Shown here in pieces: positions 1-8,747 of a DNA stretch of 64,000 nt; position 1 is the first letter of the stretch; every line of letters starts with the position of its first letter. Below the pieces are notes generated by a model. It did no database searches, had not been told where the DNA came from, and worked only from the letters and a program-made list of their open reading frames with translations. This stretch comes from Oligoflexia bacterium (GTDB taxonomy: Bacteria; Bdellovibrionota; Bacteriovoracia; Bacteriovoracales; Bacteriovoracaceae), in NCBI GenBank assembly GCA_015232355.1, contig JADFZW010000017.1, positions 52,895 through 116,894 on the forward strand, written 5' to 3'. Position numbers and translations under genes: made by a program.

Positions 1-425
1 TAACCCTGACTCCTTCTTTAATGATTTGGGTGATACAGATTCAAAGAATCAATAAAGAAACTTCCCAATTTTTTCTGATTAATAAATATCCCTCTTATTC
101 TATAAAATCATACATAATATTAAATATGTTTAACAATAACGAGTTAAACAAAAAAAACAGAATTAGTTTACCTCTCTACTTCACTATTCGCACATCTTTG
201 ATTCATAATCCTTGGTTCGTGGTACAGATGATGATCCACTCATAGGATAACAGGATAGCATTTCTAGGATAGTGAAAATTGAATGCAGGATAATATTTTA
301 TAAAATAGAATTGTATCCACTCTTTTATTTTTCAATTTTCCTATTTAAAATTACAACTAAAATAATAAAAATATTTTTCTATGGTACTATTGTAATTTGT
401 TTTTGATGATGTTACTTACTTGCAG
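1..425. other. AT-rich left edge without a supported gene
   Basis: No reading frame here looks coding. A 74-codon open frame from position 21 has no ribosome binding site and no recognisable protein features. The stretch lies upstream of a broken recombinase gene and is probably decayed mobile-element DNA. Confidence 0.4.
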
Positions 426-743
426 ATGAAAACAAAACGAACAGCAATTTATTTAAGAGTTTCTACTTCAGATCAATCAACTGAATTACAGAGAGAGGAA
501 TTAGTAAAGTATGTAGATGCCAGAAACTGGAATCTGGTTGGTATTTAAGAAGATAAAGCTACAGGAACTAATGGCAACAGACCAGACCTGAAACGATTAC
601 TAAAAGATGCCAAAGAAAGAAGGTTCGATGTTTTGTGTATCTGGAAACTTGATCGTCTATTTCGATCATTAAAAGAGTTAGTTACTACTTTACAAGAGCT
701 AAGTGATCTTGGAATTGAATTTGTTTCTTTAAGGCCGATATAG
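426..743 (+). pseudogene. Serine recombinase (resolvase) N-terminal remnant with internal stop
   Basis: The translation from ATG 426 starts with the resolvase/invertase signature: TAIYLRVSTSDQSTELQRE, where the Ser of YLRVST would be the catalytic nucleophile. An in-frame TAA follows at 546-548. The frame then continues with the typical resolvase text KATGTNGNRPDLKRLL and WKLDRLFRSLKEL. Homology stops near EFVSL at about 731, where the sequence passes directly into the C-terminus of an unrelated tyrosine recombinase. Only the catalytic N-terminal part is left; the C-terminal DNA-binding domain is missing. It is inactive as it stands. Its position just left of a tRNA-Ser att copy suggests it belonged to an older element at the same site. 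Confidence 0.75.
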
Positions 744-1016
744 AGCGTGCAGGAGTTAAGAGAATTAGGTTCCATGATCTAAGAACTACCTATTGTTATG
801 GGCGAAAATAACAGCATTTATGACCTTTCTAAGATCCTCGGACACTCTAGTGTAAATATGACAGAAGAGAAGTATGCTTACTTGCACCAGGATCATTTAA
901 AGAGAGTTAACCAGAAAATATGCTTTATGCCTGATGATGATGGCGGCAGTGATGGCCCAGCAATTCCATCAACAACGGATAGAAGTAGATCACGGGGTTT
1001 GCATTTAGTGACCTAA
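734..1016 (+). pseudogene. Tyrosine recombinase/integrase C-terminal remnant, frameshifted
   Basis: From about 734 one frame reads ERAGVKRIRFHDLRTTY, the HxxR box of phage-type integrases (usually HDLRHT). After a frameshift near 795-815 another frame reads LSKILGHSSVNMTEEKYAYL, which carries the LGH histidine and the catalytic-tyrosine region. So only the last part of the catalytic domain survives, in two frames. It ends 85 bp before the att copy at 1101, the same layout as the intact integrase (end 34071) and its att site (34151). I infer it is the leftover integrase of an older element that used the same tRNA gene. Confidence 0.75.
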
Positions 1017-1100
1017 AAATGATTTAGCCCCTTTTTGGCCCCTGCGGATTTTTTTGCATTATGATTTTTAGTGATTTTCAGAGGGGAAATTAGAATTTAC

Positions 1101-1123
1101 AAAATGGCGGAGAACATGGGATT
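1101..1123. repeat. att-like copy 1 of the tRNA-Ser 3' end
   Basis: The 23 bp here are identical to positions 34151-34173, which include the CCA end of tRNA-Ser(GGA); the tRNA sequence diverges right after. The roughly 28 bp to its left (from about 1073) nearly match those left of the second copy at 13732. This is the expected footprint of repeated integration at one tRNA gene. Confidence 0.8.
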
Positions 1124-1359
1124 TTGATTCCGCCACAAACAAGCATTGTAATATTAACAAATTAGAATGATAACAAACACTTCCTTCCTTGCGGTATTTC
1201 TCCTTTTTTCATCATTTTTCATCTTATTTCATCCAGTCAAATGTGCAAGAAATGTGCAAAAAAAATGATGTAAGAAATTTTATTATCAATATTTTTATTA
1301 GCATTTTTATCAACAATTTCTAACAAGCGCACAGACGCTTTATTGTAAAAGGAAACCGC
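1124..1359. other. Left end of element B: non-coding, with paired GTGCAAGAAAT motif
   Basis: No gene is seen between the att copy and the small ORF at 1360. A close direct repeat (ATGTGCAAGAAATGTGCAAA, 1241-1260) sits about 120 bp inside the att copy. A similar doubled motif (13865-13889) sits at a matching distance inside att copy 2, and both are preceded by related TCATCATTT-rich sequence. Integrase arm-type binding sites are the likely explanation; this is inference from position. Confidence 0.4.
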
Positions 1360-1611
1360 ATGAAAAGTATAGTTGAGATTTTATTCACAATAATTTTTTA
1401 TATGACAGCAAGTATTGGATCCTTAAAATTTTATCAAATACTAGAAAAAGATCTGGCAATAAAACTAGCAAAGGGATTACCATCACTGGCCACTTTTACT
1501 GATAAGTTAACAGCAACTAAAAGCTCTAAAAAACATAAGCAAGTTGCAAGTTATGGTCCTGAAACAAATGACGGCAAGAAAACAATAATAACCATTGAGA
1601 TTGCGAAGTAA
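1360..1611 (+). CDS. Small hypothetical protein with one membrane segment
   Basis: This 83-aa product starts after a purine-rich AAAGGAAAC ribosome binding site. It has one hydrophobic segment at about residues 6-25, which could be a membrane anchor or uncleaved signal. A basic, Lys-rich soluble tail follows. I recognise no family. It is the first open frame inside the left end of element B. It points the same way as the XRE-ImmA gene downstream but is separated from it by about 130 bp containing a separate promoter. It may be a real accessory gene, but length and composition alone are weak support. Confidence 0.4.
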   Translation: MKSIVEILFTIIFYMTASIGSLKFYQILEKDLAIKLAKGLPSLATFTDKLTATKSSKKHKQVASYGPETNDGKKTIITIEIAK

Positions 1612-1691
1612 ATATACAATATACATATTCACATGCGCATGCTAAAACATTGTAATCGTTGAAATATGTGAATTTTTACTCAATATTTATA

Positions 1692-1730
1692 TTCACTTTT
1701 TCGATACTTTAGTGTATTATAGTGCTAAAG
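1692..1730 (+). promoter_or_regulatory. Likely promoter and operator of the XRE-ImmA gene
   Basis: TTCACT (1692-1697) and TATTAT (1715-1720) are 17 bp apart and resemble sigma-70 -35 and -10 boxes. The -10 lies inside an imperfect dyad with arms CTTTAG and CTAAAG (1707-1730), just upstream of the ribosome binding site. XRE repressors often bind such dyads over their own promoter, so autoregulation is plausible. Confidence 0.4.
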
Positions 1731-1740
1731 GAGTCCAGCT

Positions 1741-2934
1741 ATGAATTTTGAGTTTTTTAAAGATAAAATTACTGAGAAATTTTCATCACAAGAAAATTTT
1801 GCAAATAAAATTGGAGTTTCTAGGAGAACTCTACTCAACTGGTTTTCAAAAAAATCAATTCCCAACGAACATCTTTTTTCAATACTAGAACTCTTGGATC
1901 TGAATGAATCTGATGAGAATACATTATTATCAATACCAAAGTTACAACTTGTTTTTCGTACAAAACACAAAATGACGGCCAGACAGAAATCAGAAGAACT
2001 TTGTCAAAATGTGGCCAGCTCATTTATGAAGTTGGATTCAACGGCATATGAAACCAAGGGCGCAATTCCTATTTTAAGCAATCCATCGATTGAAACTGCT
2101 GTTGCTTCAATAAAAAATCTGCTTTCGCTTAGGGATGATGTTCCTGCAACCTTGACTTCAGTTCTTGAAACATTAAAGGCCAATGGGCCCAGAGTTATCT
2201 TTTTTCCATTTAACAGAATTGGCATCGATATTCAAACTCAAGGAAGAGAAGTGGCCTTTACAGCAGTACAAGGAGACAAGCGAATTATATTTCTCGACAC
2301 TAATAGAAGAGTCGATGAAGTACTTTTTGATTTAATTCATGAGCTGGCCCATATTGTTTGTGGCCATCCCAACAATACATCTGAAGACAATGAGCATTTC
2401 TGCAATGAAGTCTCTCAAGAGATTATTTATCCACGAACTTTTTTTCTTAAAAATAAAAAACTCCTATCCTTTCTTCAAAATTGCAGCAAAGAAAATTTCA
2501 ATCGGGTTAAAGAATTCATAACTCTCTTAATGAAAGATTTTGATTGGAATAGTATGGGCATTGCTCTTGCGCTTGAAAGATATGATCATTTAAGTAAAGC
2601 ATCCAACTCATATAAATGGTTAATGGCCATTGATTCTCAACTAAAAAAACAAGTTCCTACTTTTGATGATATCCATTTTAGTACCTTTAACAAAAATGAT
2701 TTTGATTCTTTGATTAAGTTTTTTCAAAACGACATATATAAAAGCAAAGAAATTTTTAATGGTTTCATTGAACTCAAAAATGCAGCAATGTACGGGCATC
2801 TATCTCCAAGTCGTTTAGCAGAATTGCTAGGACTCAATGTAGGTGATGCAGATGAATTGGTAAAATCGTGGATCAAGGATGACAGCGAAGAAGTGCATGA
2901 GGAGGAGGGCCAAATCAGTGATACCACAAAATGA
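1741..2934 (+). CDS. XRE-family regulator fused to an ImmA/IrrE metallopeptidase
   Basis: The 397-aa protein has an N-terminal helix-turn-helix (about residues 10-60, NKIGVSRRTLLNWFSKKSIP) and an ImmA/IrrE-type peptidase domain. The zinc motif HELAH is at residues 200-204 (H200, E201, H204), followed by IVCGH. In this family the HTH represses a promoter and the peptidase cleaves a regulator or antitoxin-like partner; ImmA relieves ICEBs1 repression this way. The next gene encodes a PIN-like protein and overlaps it by 17 bp, so the pair is translationally coupled. Such XRE-ImmA plus PIN pairs behave like toxin-antitoxin modules, and this protein would be the regulator/antitoxin side. Family is clear; role is inferred from context. 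Confidence 0.8.
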   Translation: MNFEFFKDKITEKFSSQENFANKIGVSRRTLLNWFSKKSIPNEHLFSILELLDLNESDENTLLSIPKLQLVFRTKHKMTARQKSEELCQNVASSFMKLDSTAYETKGAIPILSNPSIETAVASIKNLLSLRDDVPATLTSVLETLKANGPRVIFFPFNRIGIDIQTQGREVAFTAVQGDKRIIFLDTNRRVDEVLFDLIHELAHIVCGHPNNTSEDNEHFCNEVSQEIIYPRTFFLKNKKLLSFLQNCSKENFNRVKEFITLLMKDFDWNSMGIALALERYDHLSKASNSYKWLMAIDSQLKKQVPTFDDIHFSTFNKNDFDSLIKFFQNDIYKSKEIFNGFIELKNAAMYGHLSPSRLAELLGLNVGDADELVKSWIKDDSEEVHEEEGQISDTTK

Positions 2935-3529
2935 CAAAGAGGTTCTTCTAATCTGTGATTTAAATGTTTTTGTCATGGCATATATTTTTGATTCTTCATC
3001 TATGTTGAGTGAGCTGCCATATTTATTCGGTAAAATATTTATCCATCAAACTGTTTATGATGAGTTATCAAAGTGGCAAAAGTCAGTTGCAAAGAAAAAG
3101 AAATTTGGTGAAGGTTTAATTAATTCCATGCTTGAAAAATGTGGAGCAATGGTAATTTCAGAACCCATTTTAGCAGAACAAGAAAAAACAAAATATTTTC
3201 ATAGGATTTTATTGCTTGAAAAAGTATTGGAAGATGATGAAAAAAGCGCTGATACTTCATCTTCAGATAAGACCTATCTCGCTCTTGCAATCAAAACAAA
3301 AGCAAATCTGGCCACTCAAGAAAAAACATTACGTAATGTTAGTCGAAAAGTATTAGGAGAAAAAAGAGTTTTTGATTTCTCAGATATGATAATTGATAAA
3401 TTTCATCAAGGTCAACTCGATAAGCAAAAAGTTGAAGATGGATTAAAAAATCTTGCTCATTATGAAGAAAACTTTGTAAAAGGAACTAGGCAAAATATAT
3501 TCAAAGAAATTGGAATTTATAATAATTAA
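2918..3529 (+). CDS. PIN-like (DUF4411-type) putative ribonuclease toxin
   Basis: I start this 203-aa protein at GTG 2918 because GAGGAGGAGG (2899-2908) sits 9 bp upstream. The earlier in-frame ATG at 2879 has no such site and would lengthen the overlap with the preceding gene. The start LLICDLNVFVMAY gives the first acidic residue of a PIN fold (D14). SSDKTYLALA (D117) followed by NLATQEKTL resembles the second acidic cluster and the T-D/E strand. PIN domains are Mg-dependent RNases and common VapC-type toxins. The pairing with an XRE-ImmA gene fits DUF4411-type modules. The assignment rests on motif pattern only. Confidence 0.6.
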   Translation: MIPQNDKEVLLICDLNVFVMAYIFDSSSMLSELPYLFGKIFIHQTVYDELSKWQKSVAKKKKFGEGLINSMLEKCGAMVISEPILAEQEKTKYFHRILLLEKVLEDDEKSADTSSSDKTYLALAIKTKANLATQEKTLRNVSRKVLGEKRVFDFSDMIIDKFHQGQLDKQKVEDGLKNLAHYEENFVKGTRQNIFKEIGIYNN

Positions 3530-3604
3530 AAACCACAGGAATTAAAAATCGACGATGTAACAATTAAATTTTTCTTCCCTAATAATTGCGTAATTCTAAA
3601 TAAT

Positions 3605-5473
3605 TTAACTATTTCTTGGTACAGAAATGTAAAATGTTGATCCCTTCCCTTTAATGCTTTTGACCCAAGTTTTGCCATTGTGGATGTCCACAATATGCTT
3701 GACGATGGCCAGGCCAAGACCTGTACCACCAGATTTTCGACTTCTTGTCTTATCCACTCTATAAAATCGTTCAAAAATGTGATCTAAATCATTAGCGGGA
3801 ATTCCAATACCTTTATCTTCAACAGCTATTACTAATTCATTCCCATCGCAAACATTAATAGCATCACCATCATTTACAACAATATCAATTCTACTATGGT
3901 CATTACTGTATTTAATTGCATTATCAATTAAATTTACCATCGCCTGCTCAAATAACGGAATATTCACTTTCAATACAACGTGCTTATTACAGATTACATT
4001 TATATCTATTTTTTTTGTATTCAATTTCAAACTACAAATATCTATACTTTCTTCAATCATCTCAAACAAAGAGACACTTGTAAACTCCAGCTTAGCTCGC
4101 TTATGTTGTAATAATGAAAGCGTAAGCAAATCATCGATAATGGAAATCAATCTTTCGCTTTGTCTTCTTACAATGTTTAAGTACTTAAAAATCTCTTCTT
4201 TGTCGGTTACATTTTGATCAAAAATTGTATCGACAAATCCTTTTATGGAAGTAATCGGTGTTTTAAGTTCATGAGCAACATTTGAAACAAAATCTTGATG
4301 TTGTTTTTCAATTTCTTTTGCTTTACTTATATCAGAAATTATAATCAGAATTCCTATTCTATCACCAACATGATCGTATAGAGGGACCCCGCTTAATTGA
4401 AAAGTTTTATTCGTCACATTTCCAGATGCGGTGAAATCCTGTGATTGCACAGAACTTAGTATAACCTCTCTGACAACATGACCTCTTGAGTTTTTTATAT
4501 TTGAAATAAAGTCATAGCAGATTGAAAATTCACAAATTTCGTATACATATTTACCAGAATAATCATCGTCTTCTAATTCAAATAACCTGATTACTGCTCG
4601 ATTTAAATATAGAACATGATCATTATTATCAATTGCCAATACTCCTTCGCTCATGCTTGAGAAAAAAGCATCCAATTGTTGCTTCTGTCTTAAAAGATTA
4701 TTCACTAATTGATTAAGAGAAACGGTTGTTTTATAAATAGAATTGTTCGAATCGCTATCATCTATTCTATCATTTAAACATGTGACAATCTTCTTTCTTT
4801 TTTTTATCTCCTCCAAGTTCGACTCAATCTTTTTAGCTACAAGTAAGCAAATTAACAACAATAATCCCATTGGTAGCAAATAAATAACAGTTAAGATCAT
4901 TGTCCAGTAATTATTTAGACCTGTAATAACTTGTGATATTTTGAGTACAAAAATAGTATTTGTTTTATTATCTCTTATTGAAGACAATAGATTTAATTTT
5001 TTTTTATTTTTATCCATCATTAGGTCTTTTTCAATTTCTACATAAAAACTATTTCCACCTAACCTTCCCACTTTTTCAATCTCTTGTGATCGTAATTTAT
5101 TCTTATCGTCTTTATCTAAATCATCAACATAGGAGTATATTATACATTCTGTTTGATGGTTACAGCGATATATATCGATTTGAGTATGCAATCTCATATT
5201 AAGATTGTTTACCAGTTTTACTAGTACAGCTTGATCTTCCTTATCTCCATTTTTTTCCCTTAATAAAATATTTCGGAGTTTTTTTTCAATTACATCAGAT
5301 TTAATTAACAAATCATTTTTTATCTCCTGATAATAAAATTCATTAATGATCTTATTGGTAAAAAACATAATAAAAAGATAAATAATTAAAATTGCGGATA
5401 CAGCTATTAATTTGCTATACTTGGTGACAAACAAATTCTTTCTAAGAAATAAATTAGGTAGATCAAAATTCAT
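3605..5473 (-). CDS. PhoR-like membrane sensor histidine kinase
   Basis: The 622-aa protein has a membrane helix at about residues 20-40, a periplasmic domain, a second helix at about 187-212, a linker and a PAS-like domain at about 258-375. A HisKA helix follows with the phospho-acceptor H401 in NVAHELKTPITSIKG, then an ATPase domain with NLIDNAIKYS, DKGIGIP and GGTGLGLAIVKHIV boxes. All catalytic boxes look intact. The start ATG overlaps the stop of the upstream response regulator by 4 bp, so the two form one operon. The layout and the ERFYRVDKTRSRKSGGTGLGL text are of the PhoR/WalK kind, but phosphate sensing cannot be claimed: no pst genes are nearby and the neighbours are chemoreceptor-like sensors. 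Confidence 0.85.
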   Translation of the reverse strand: MNFDLPNLFLRKNLFVTKYSKLIAVSAILIIYLFIMFFTNKIINEFYYQEIKNDLLIKSDVIEKKLRNILLREKNGDKEDQAVLVKLVNNLNMRLHTQIDIYRCNHQTECIIYSYVDDLDKDDKNKLRSQEIEKVGRLGGNSFYVEIEKDLMMDKNKKKLNLLSSIRDNKTNTIFVLKISQVITGLNNYWTMILTVIYLLPMGLLLLICLLVAKKIESNLEEIKKRKKIVTCLNDRIDDSDSNNSIYKTTVSLNQLVNNLLRQKQQLDAFFSSMSEGVLAIDNNDHVLYLNRAVIRLFELEDDDYSGKYVYEICEFSICYDFISNIKNSRGHVVREVILSSVQSQDFTASGNVTNKTFQLSGVPLYDHVGDRIGILIIISDISKAKEIEKQHQDFVSNVAHELKTPITSIKGFVDTIFDQNVTDKEEIFKYLNIVRRQSERLISIIDDLLTLSLLQHKRAKLEFTSVSLFEMIEESIDICSLKLNTKKIDINVICNKHVVLKVNIPLFEQAMVNLIDNAIKYSNDHSRIDIVVNDGDAINVCDGNELVIAVEDKGIGIPANDLDHIFERFYRVDKTRSRKSGGTGLGLAIVKHIVDIHNGKTWVKSIKGKGSTFYISVPRNS

Positions 5474-6174
5474 ATGATCTCTTTTAAACGATATCCAACT
5501 CCTCTAACTGTTTCAATATAATCCCAAGGTAACATCTTCTTTCTGAGGGCCACAACCTGAACATCAATCGAGCGATTGGTAACATTATAGTCTTGGCCGC
5601 GAGTGCTCTCTATTATTTGATCACGAGTTAAAACCCATCCAGGTTTTTGTGATAATAAGTAGATCAATTGAAATTCCAAAAATGTCAAATCTAAAACTTT
5701 TTCTTCAATAGAAATTTCTCTTTTTTGAACATTTATTTTCATATTATTAACAGTAATAATGTTTTGCTTAAATTTTTTATCTCCTTTTAAAGCAACTCTC
5801 TTTAAAATATTATTAACTCTAGCAACTAAAACCTTCGGTGCAAACGGCTTACTAATATAGTCATCTGCACCCAACTCAAGTCCACTAACGATATCTTCTT
5901 CACTACCCTTTGCTGTCACCATTACCACCGGAATATCAGCAAACTCTGTTTGATTTTTTATTTGTGAGCAAAAATCAAGGCCATTAAGACAAGGTAGCAT
6001 TAGATCAAGAATAATTAAATCGGGAACTATTTTTTTTAGCATTAACAATGCATCCTTTGCATTATTAAATATTAGTGTTTGATATGAGCTTTTTAATAAA
6101 TTAACCGAAATCAATTCAGCGATATCATCCTCATCCTCGATTATAAAAATTAACTTAGTTGATTTCAGAAACAC
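5470..6174 (-). CDS. OmpR/PhoB-family response regulator
   Basis: The 234-aa protein has a receiver domain (about 8-122; EDED acidic pocket, phospho-acceptor D57 in ILDLMLP, K in SKPFAP) and a C-terminal winged helix (about 135-232; DLTFLEFQLIYLL, RGVGYRL). The start is GTG at 6174 with a G-rich GGGGGT site just upstream; no ATG fits the family N-terminus better. It overlaps the kinase gene by 4 bp. The membrane sensor gene upstream ends only 31 bp away, so sensor, regulator and kinase may share a transcript. The regulator should activate or repress genes on phosphorylation; targets are unknown. Confidence 0.85.
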   Translation of the reverse strand: MFLKSTKLIFIIEDEDDIAELISVNLLKSSYQTLIFNNAKDALLMLKKIVPDLIILDLMLPCLNGLDFCSQIKNQTEFADIPVVMVTAKGSEEDIVSGLELGADDYISKPFAPKVLVARVNNILKRVALKGDKKFKQNIITVNNMKINVQKREISIEEKVLDLTFLEFQLIYLLSQKPGWVLTRDQIIESTRGQDYNVTNRSIDVQVVALRKKMLPWDYIETVRGVGYRLKEII

Positions 6175-6205
6175 TTACCCCCAATTTTTTTAAAAACCCT
6201 TTCTA

Positions 6206-7003
6206 TTATTTTTTATTAAAATCAAGCGCATTTTCTTTTTCAAAACGTTTATTTGTATTATCAAAAGTTTCTAGCATCGACTTCATCGAACTTAGACACT
6301 CAACAACTTCTTGCTCCTCAAATTTTGTTGTGTTTGTAACCCTGTTAATTTTCTTAACAATTAAGTTGTAACCCATATAACCGATGAGAATGAAGCTAAT
6401 AACTAACAAAAAATTTATAAACAATAATAGCACGGAAAATCTATTAATATGCTCCGTTGCCTTTACCTCATCATAAACATTCTTTTCTGTTGAAATTTTT
6501 ATTATCTTATCAATATCTGCGCGATGTTTTTCGTATTTAATTAACATATTTCCAAACACTACATCTTCAGCAATTTGGTAATTTCCTCTTAAGATAGCGG
6601 GGATAAAAATCTTATCTCTGATAGATAAAAAATCTATCCCTGAGATATAGGCATTTTTAAAATAGATATTTCGGATGTTATCTTTATCTACATTACTAAC
6701 TAACTTTTTATTCCAATATGATGCTCTCTCGAAATACTCATCCTTTAATTTATCACCTTTTAAAATAAGGTTTTTTAATTTTACAGGGTCTCTTTCTCTC
6801 AACGTCTGTAAAACAACAAGATAAGATTCCACCAAATATTGTGGTGGTGGAAGAATATCTGCCACTAAATCTTTATCATCAATAATTTCTTGATATATTG
6901 GACCTTTAATCCATAGATTGTCCTCCATAGATAAAATATAAGTTATTGCCGCTATCAATATTAGATTAATGATTATGAGTAAAAATAAAACTTTGTTCTT
7001 CAA
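6206..7003 (-). CDS. Membrane-anchored chemoreceptor-type sensor domain without output domain
   Basis: The 265-aa protein has an N-terminal membrane helix (about 5-24), a helical periplasmic domain with DLVADILPPPQYLVESYLV near residues 45-65, and a second helix (about 187-212). It then ends after a short coiled tail of about 50 residues. The sensor domain is clearly related to that of the full MCP at 8748-10691, but the HAMP and methyl-accepting signalling domains are missing. It sits 31 bp upstream of the response regulator and kinase, so it might present a ligand to that kinase. Alternatively it is an MCP truncated by deletion. I do not know a Pfam name for the DILPPP domain. Confidence 0.7.
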   Translation of the reverse strand: MKNKVLFLLIIINLILIAAITYILSMEDNLWIKGPIYQEIIDDKDLVADILPPPQYLVESYLVVLQTLRERDPVKLKNLILKGDKLKDEYFERASYWNKKLVSNVDKDNIRNIYFKNAYISGIDFLSIRDKIFIPAILRGNYQIAEDVVFGNMLIKYEKHRADIDKIIKISTEKNVYDEVKATEHINRFSVLLLFINFLLVISFILIGYMGYNLIVKKINRVTNTTKFEEQEVVECLSSMKSMLETFDNTNKRFEKENALDFNKK

Positions 7004-7088
7004 TCATGTATCCCTATAAAAGATTCCCTCAAATATTATTTTAAATTCAAAGAGTAATTTATGACAATCGTTAATTTATCTAGAATTT

Positions 7089-7123
7089 CAGTTTAATCAG
7101 TTTAATCAGTTTAATCAGTTTAA
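7089..7123. repeat. 9-bp tandem repeat (CAGTTTAAT)
   Basis: Three full copies and one partial copy of CAGTTTAAT lie between two sensor genes, about 85 bp upstream of the start at 7003. It could be slippage-prone or a set of regulator sites. It is one of the few short tandem repeats in the accessory half. Confidence 0.6.
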
Positions 7124-7137
7124 ATAAGTATACTTGA

Positions 7138-7573
7138 CTAATTCCCAAATCTAATATTTAGCATTTCATTGATATGTGCGATCTCTCTATTCATCTCTCG
7201 ACTGGAAGAGGCCAATTGATCGACAACTAAATTTAGTTCCTGATTGGTAGAATCTAGTTCACTCATGGTGGAGTTAATTTCACTGACAGCATTATACTGC
7301 GTTTGATTGCCAACAGAAACTTGACTAATCAATTGCTGAATTTCAGAGATCTTTGCGAAAATCTCCTTTGTCTTACGGTTGGTATTTTCAACAATTTTTT
7401 GTCCCAAATCTACTTTTTGCAATGACAATTCAATGTGCCTACTAATGTCCTTGGCCGATTCTGCGCTCCTTCGTCTGATATATCAAAAACGATATGCTGG
7501 AAATTGATGATAGCAATACAAAAAAACTCCCAACTAAAATAATCATTGAGAAAATACGATTATAATTTATCAT
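7138..7573 (-). pseudogene. Deleted and frameshifted methyl-accepting chemotaxis protein
   Basis: From ATG 7573 the frame gives a short N-terminus with one membrane helix (MIILVGSFFVLLSSISSIS), then stops near 7448. In a different frame the sequence reads RRSAESAKDISRHIEL and continues through SLQKVDLGQKIVENTN to NIRFGN at 7138. That text follows the conserved hairpin tip of MCP signalling domains. So a membrane segment is joined, out of frame, to the second half of a signalling domain; sensor, HAMP and first half are gone. It starts 12 bp after the upstream sensor gene. The intact 96-codon part from 7428 might still be translated, but I regard the whole as a decayed receptor. Confidence 0.7.
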
Positions 7574-7585
7574 AAAATTCCAGTT

Positions 7586-8701
7586 TTATTTTAATTTAGC
7601 AGCAACCTCATTTTCTATATTTTTATATGTTTTAGTGGCCAAAACCACTAATTCATCAATCACCTTGCGATGAGATTCATAAGCGTTCTTTAAATCCTTT
7701 CTAGCAGTTATTCTGGCCTGAACTAAGTTCAAATCTTTTATGGCCGTAGCAAAATTGCCCTTGTACGTAGTAAAAAAATTTGTTGCAGCATCAGTTGATT
7801 GTTTACACATTAAATCCTTAATTTTAGCTTCTTCACCACTTTGACCAGCTAAGGTTTTTAACCAATATTCTTGTCTCTCATTATAACCTCCGCTACCCTC
7901 TATTAATTTCTTTCCGTATTCAAACCATTCATTTGCTTTTTCTTTATTACCAATCTCCAACTCATCTATTACCATTAATGAAACCAAATATAATTCAATA
8001 ATATATTTAGGTGGAGGTAAGATGTCGTTAACAACATCTTTAAGATTCATGATTTTTTTATAGAGAGCACCTTTAATAACTATTTCATCTTTTTTACCAC
8101 TAGCTGCTTTTTCTTGGGCCACTTTTTCTAAAGACGCCTGTTCTTTGTTGGCCATCGCCACTATTTGATCAACAATCTTTCTATGTTCTTCATAAAATTT
8201 TTTCAATTCTGTTCGAGCAATTTTGTTAGCAACCTCACGTTTTCCGGCATTAACCGCTTCCGCCCACGCACCATCTCTTACCTTATAAAATTCTTTGGCC
8301 GGAGCCGCTGCTTTATTAACCAAGAGATCCTTAATATTCTCAAAATCTTTTAGTTCATCCGACCAAAATTTAAGTCGCGCAAGATACCCTTCTGGACCAT
8401 TTTCAAGATTTTTTCCATACTCTAATAAACTCTTAATTCTATTTTGATCAGCACCACCACGTTTGTCCATTTCATCTAGAATTTGCATTACCACCAAATA
8501 TGATTCAATAATATAACAAGGTGGCGGTAAAATATCTGCAATCAAATCCTGCATAGTAGTGATCTTTTTATAGTAAGAACCATTTATCAAAAGATCATCG
8601 CTTACTGCGGACATAACATTTTTAAATGGCCAAGAAATAAGAAAAATTAATGTTATTAATAAAAATGCCCTCATACTAAAAAATCTCATAGAAATCATCA
8701 T
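7586..8701 (-). CDS. Exported protein made of two tandem chemoreceptor sensor domains
   Basis: The 371-aa protein has an N-terminal hydrophobic signal (about 8-30) and no other membrane segment, so it should be periplasmic or secreted. It then contains two copies of the DILPPP sensor domain: copy 1 starts at INGSYYKKI and has [19 protein letters not shown], copy 2 starts at IKGALYKKI and has DVVNDILPPPKYIIELYLV. Each runs to a helix with YE(E/S)HRK(I/V)(V/I)D. The copies cover about 37-190 and 210-365. Between them is an Ala/Lys-rich linker. A free sensor domain without membrane anchor or signalling domain is unusual: it could be a soluble binding protein that hands ligand to the neighbouring receptor, or a decoy. 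It lies 46 bp downstream of the full MCP gene. Confidence 0.8.
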   Translation of the reverse strand: MMISMRFFSMRAFLLITLIFLISWPFKNVMSAVSDDLLINGSYYKKITTMQDLIADILPPPCYIIESYLVVMQILDEMDKRGGADQNRIKSLLEYGKNLENGPEGYLARLKFWSDELKDFENIKDLLVNKAAAPAKEFYKVRDGAWAEAVNAGKREVANKIARTELKKFYEEHRKIVDQIVAMANKEQASLEKVAQEKAASGKKDEIVIKGALYKKIMNLKDVVNDILPPPKYIIELYLVSLMVIDELEIGNKEKANEWFEYGKKLIEGSGGYNERQEYWLKTLAGQSGEEAKIKDLMCKQSTDAATNFFTTYKGNFATAIKDLNLVQARITARKDLKNAYESHRKVIDELVVLATKTYKNIENEVAAKLK

Positions 8702-8747
8702 TCCTTTCTCCTTTGTAATTAAAATTAAAAAATAAAAAATAATCCAA

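Noticed and set aside
21..245. 74-codon open frame at the left edge
   Set aside because: No ribosome binding site, no protein features, and base composition like non-coding DNA around it.
3605..6174. Naming the two-component system phoB/phoR
   Set aside because: Domain layout fits, but there are no phosphate transport genes or Pho boxes nearby, and neighbours are sensor proteins.
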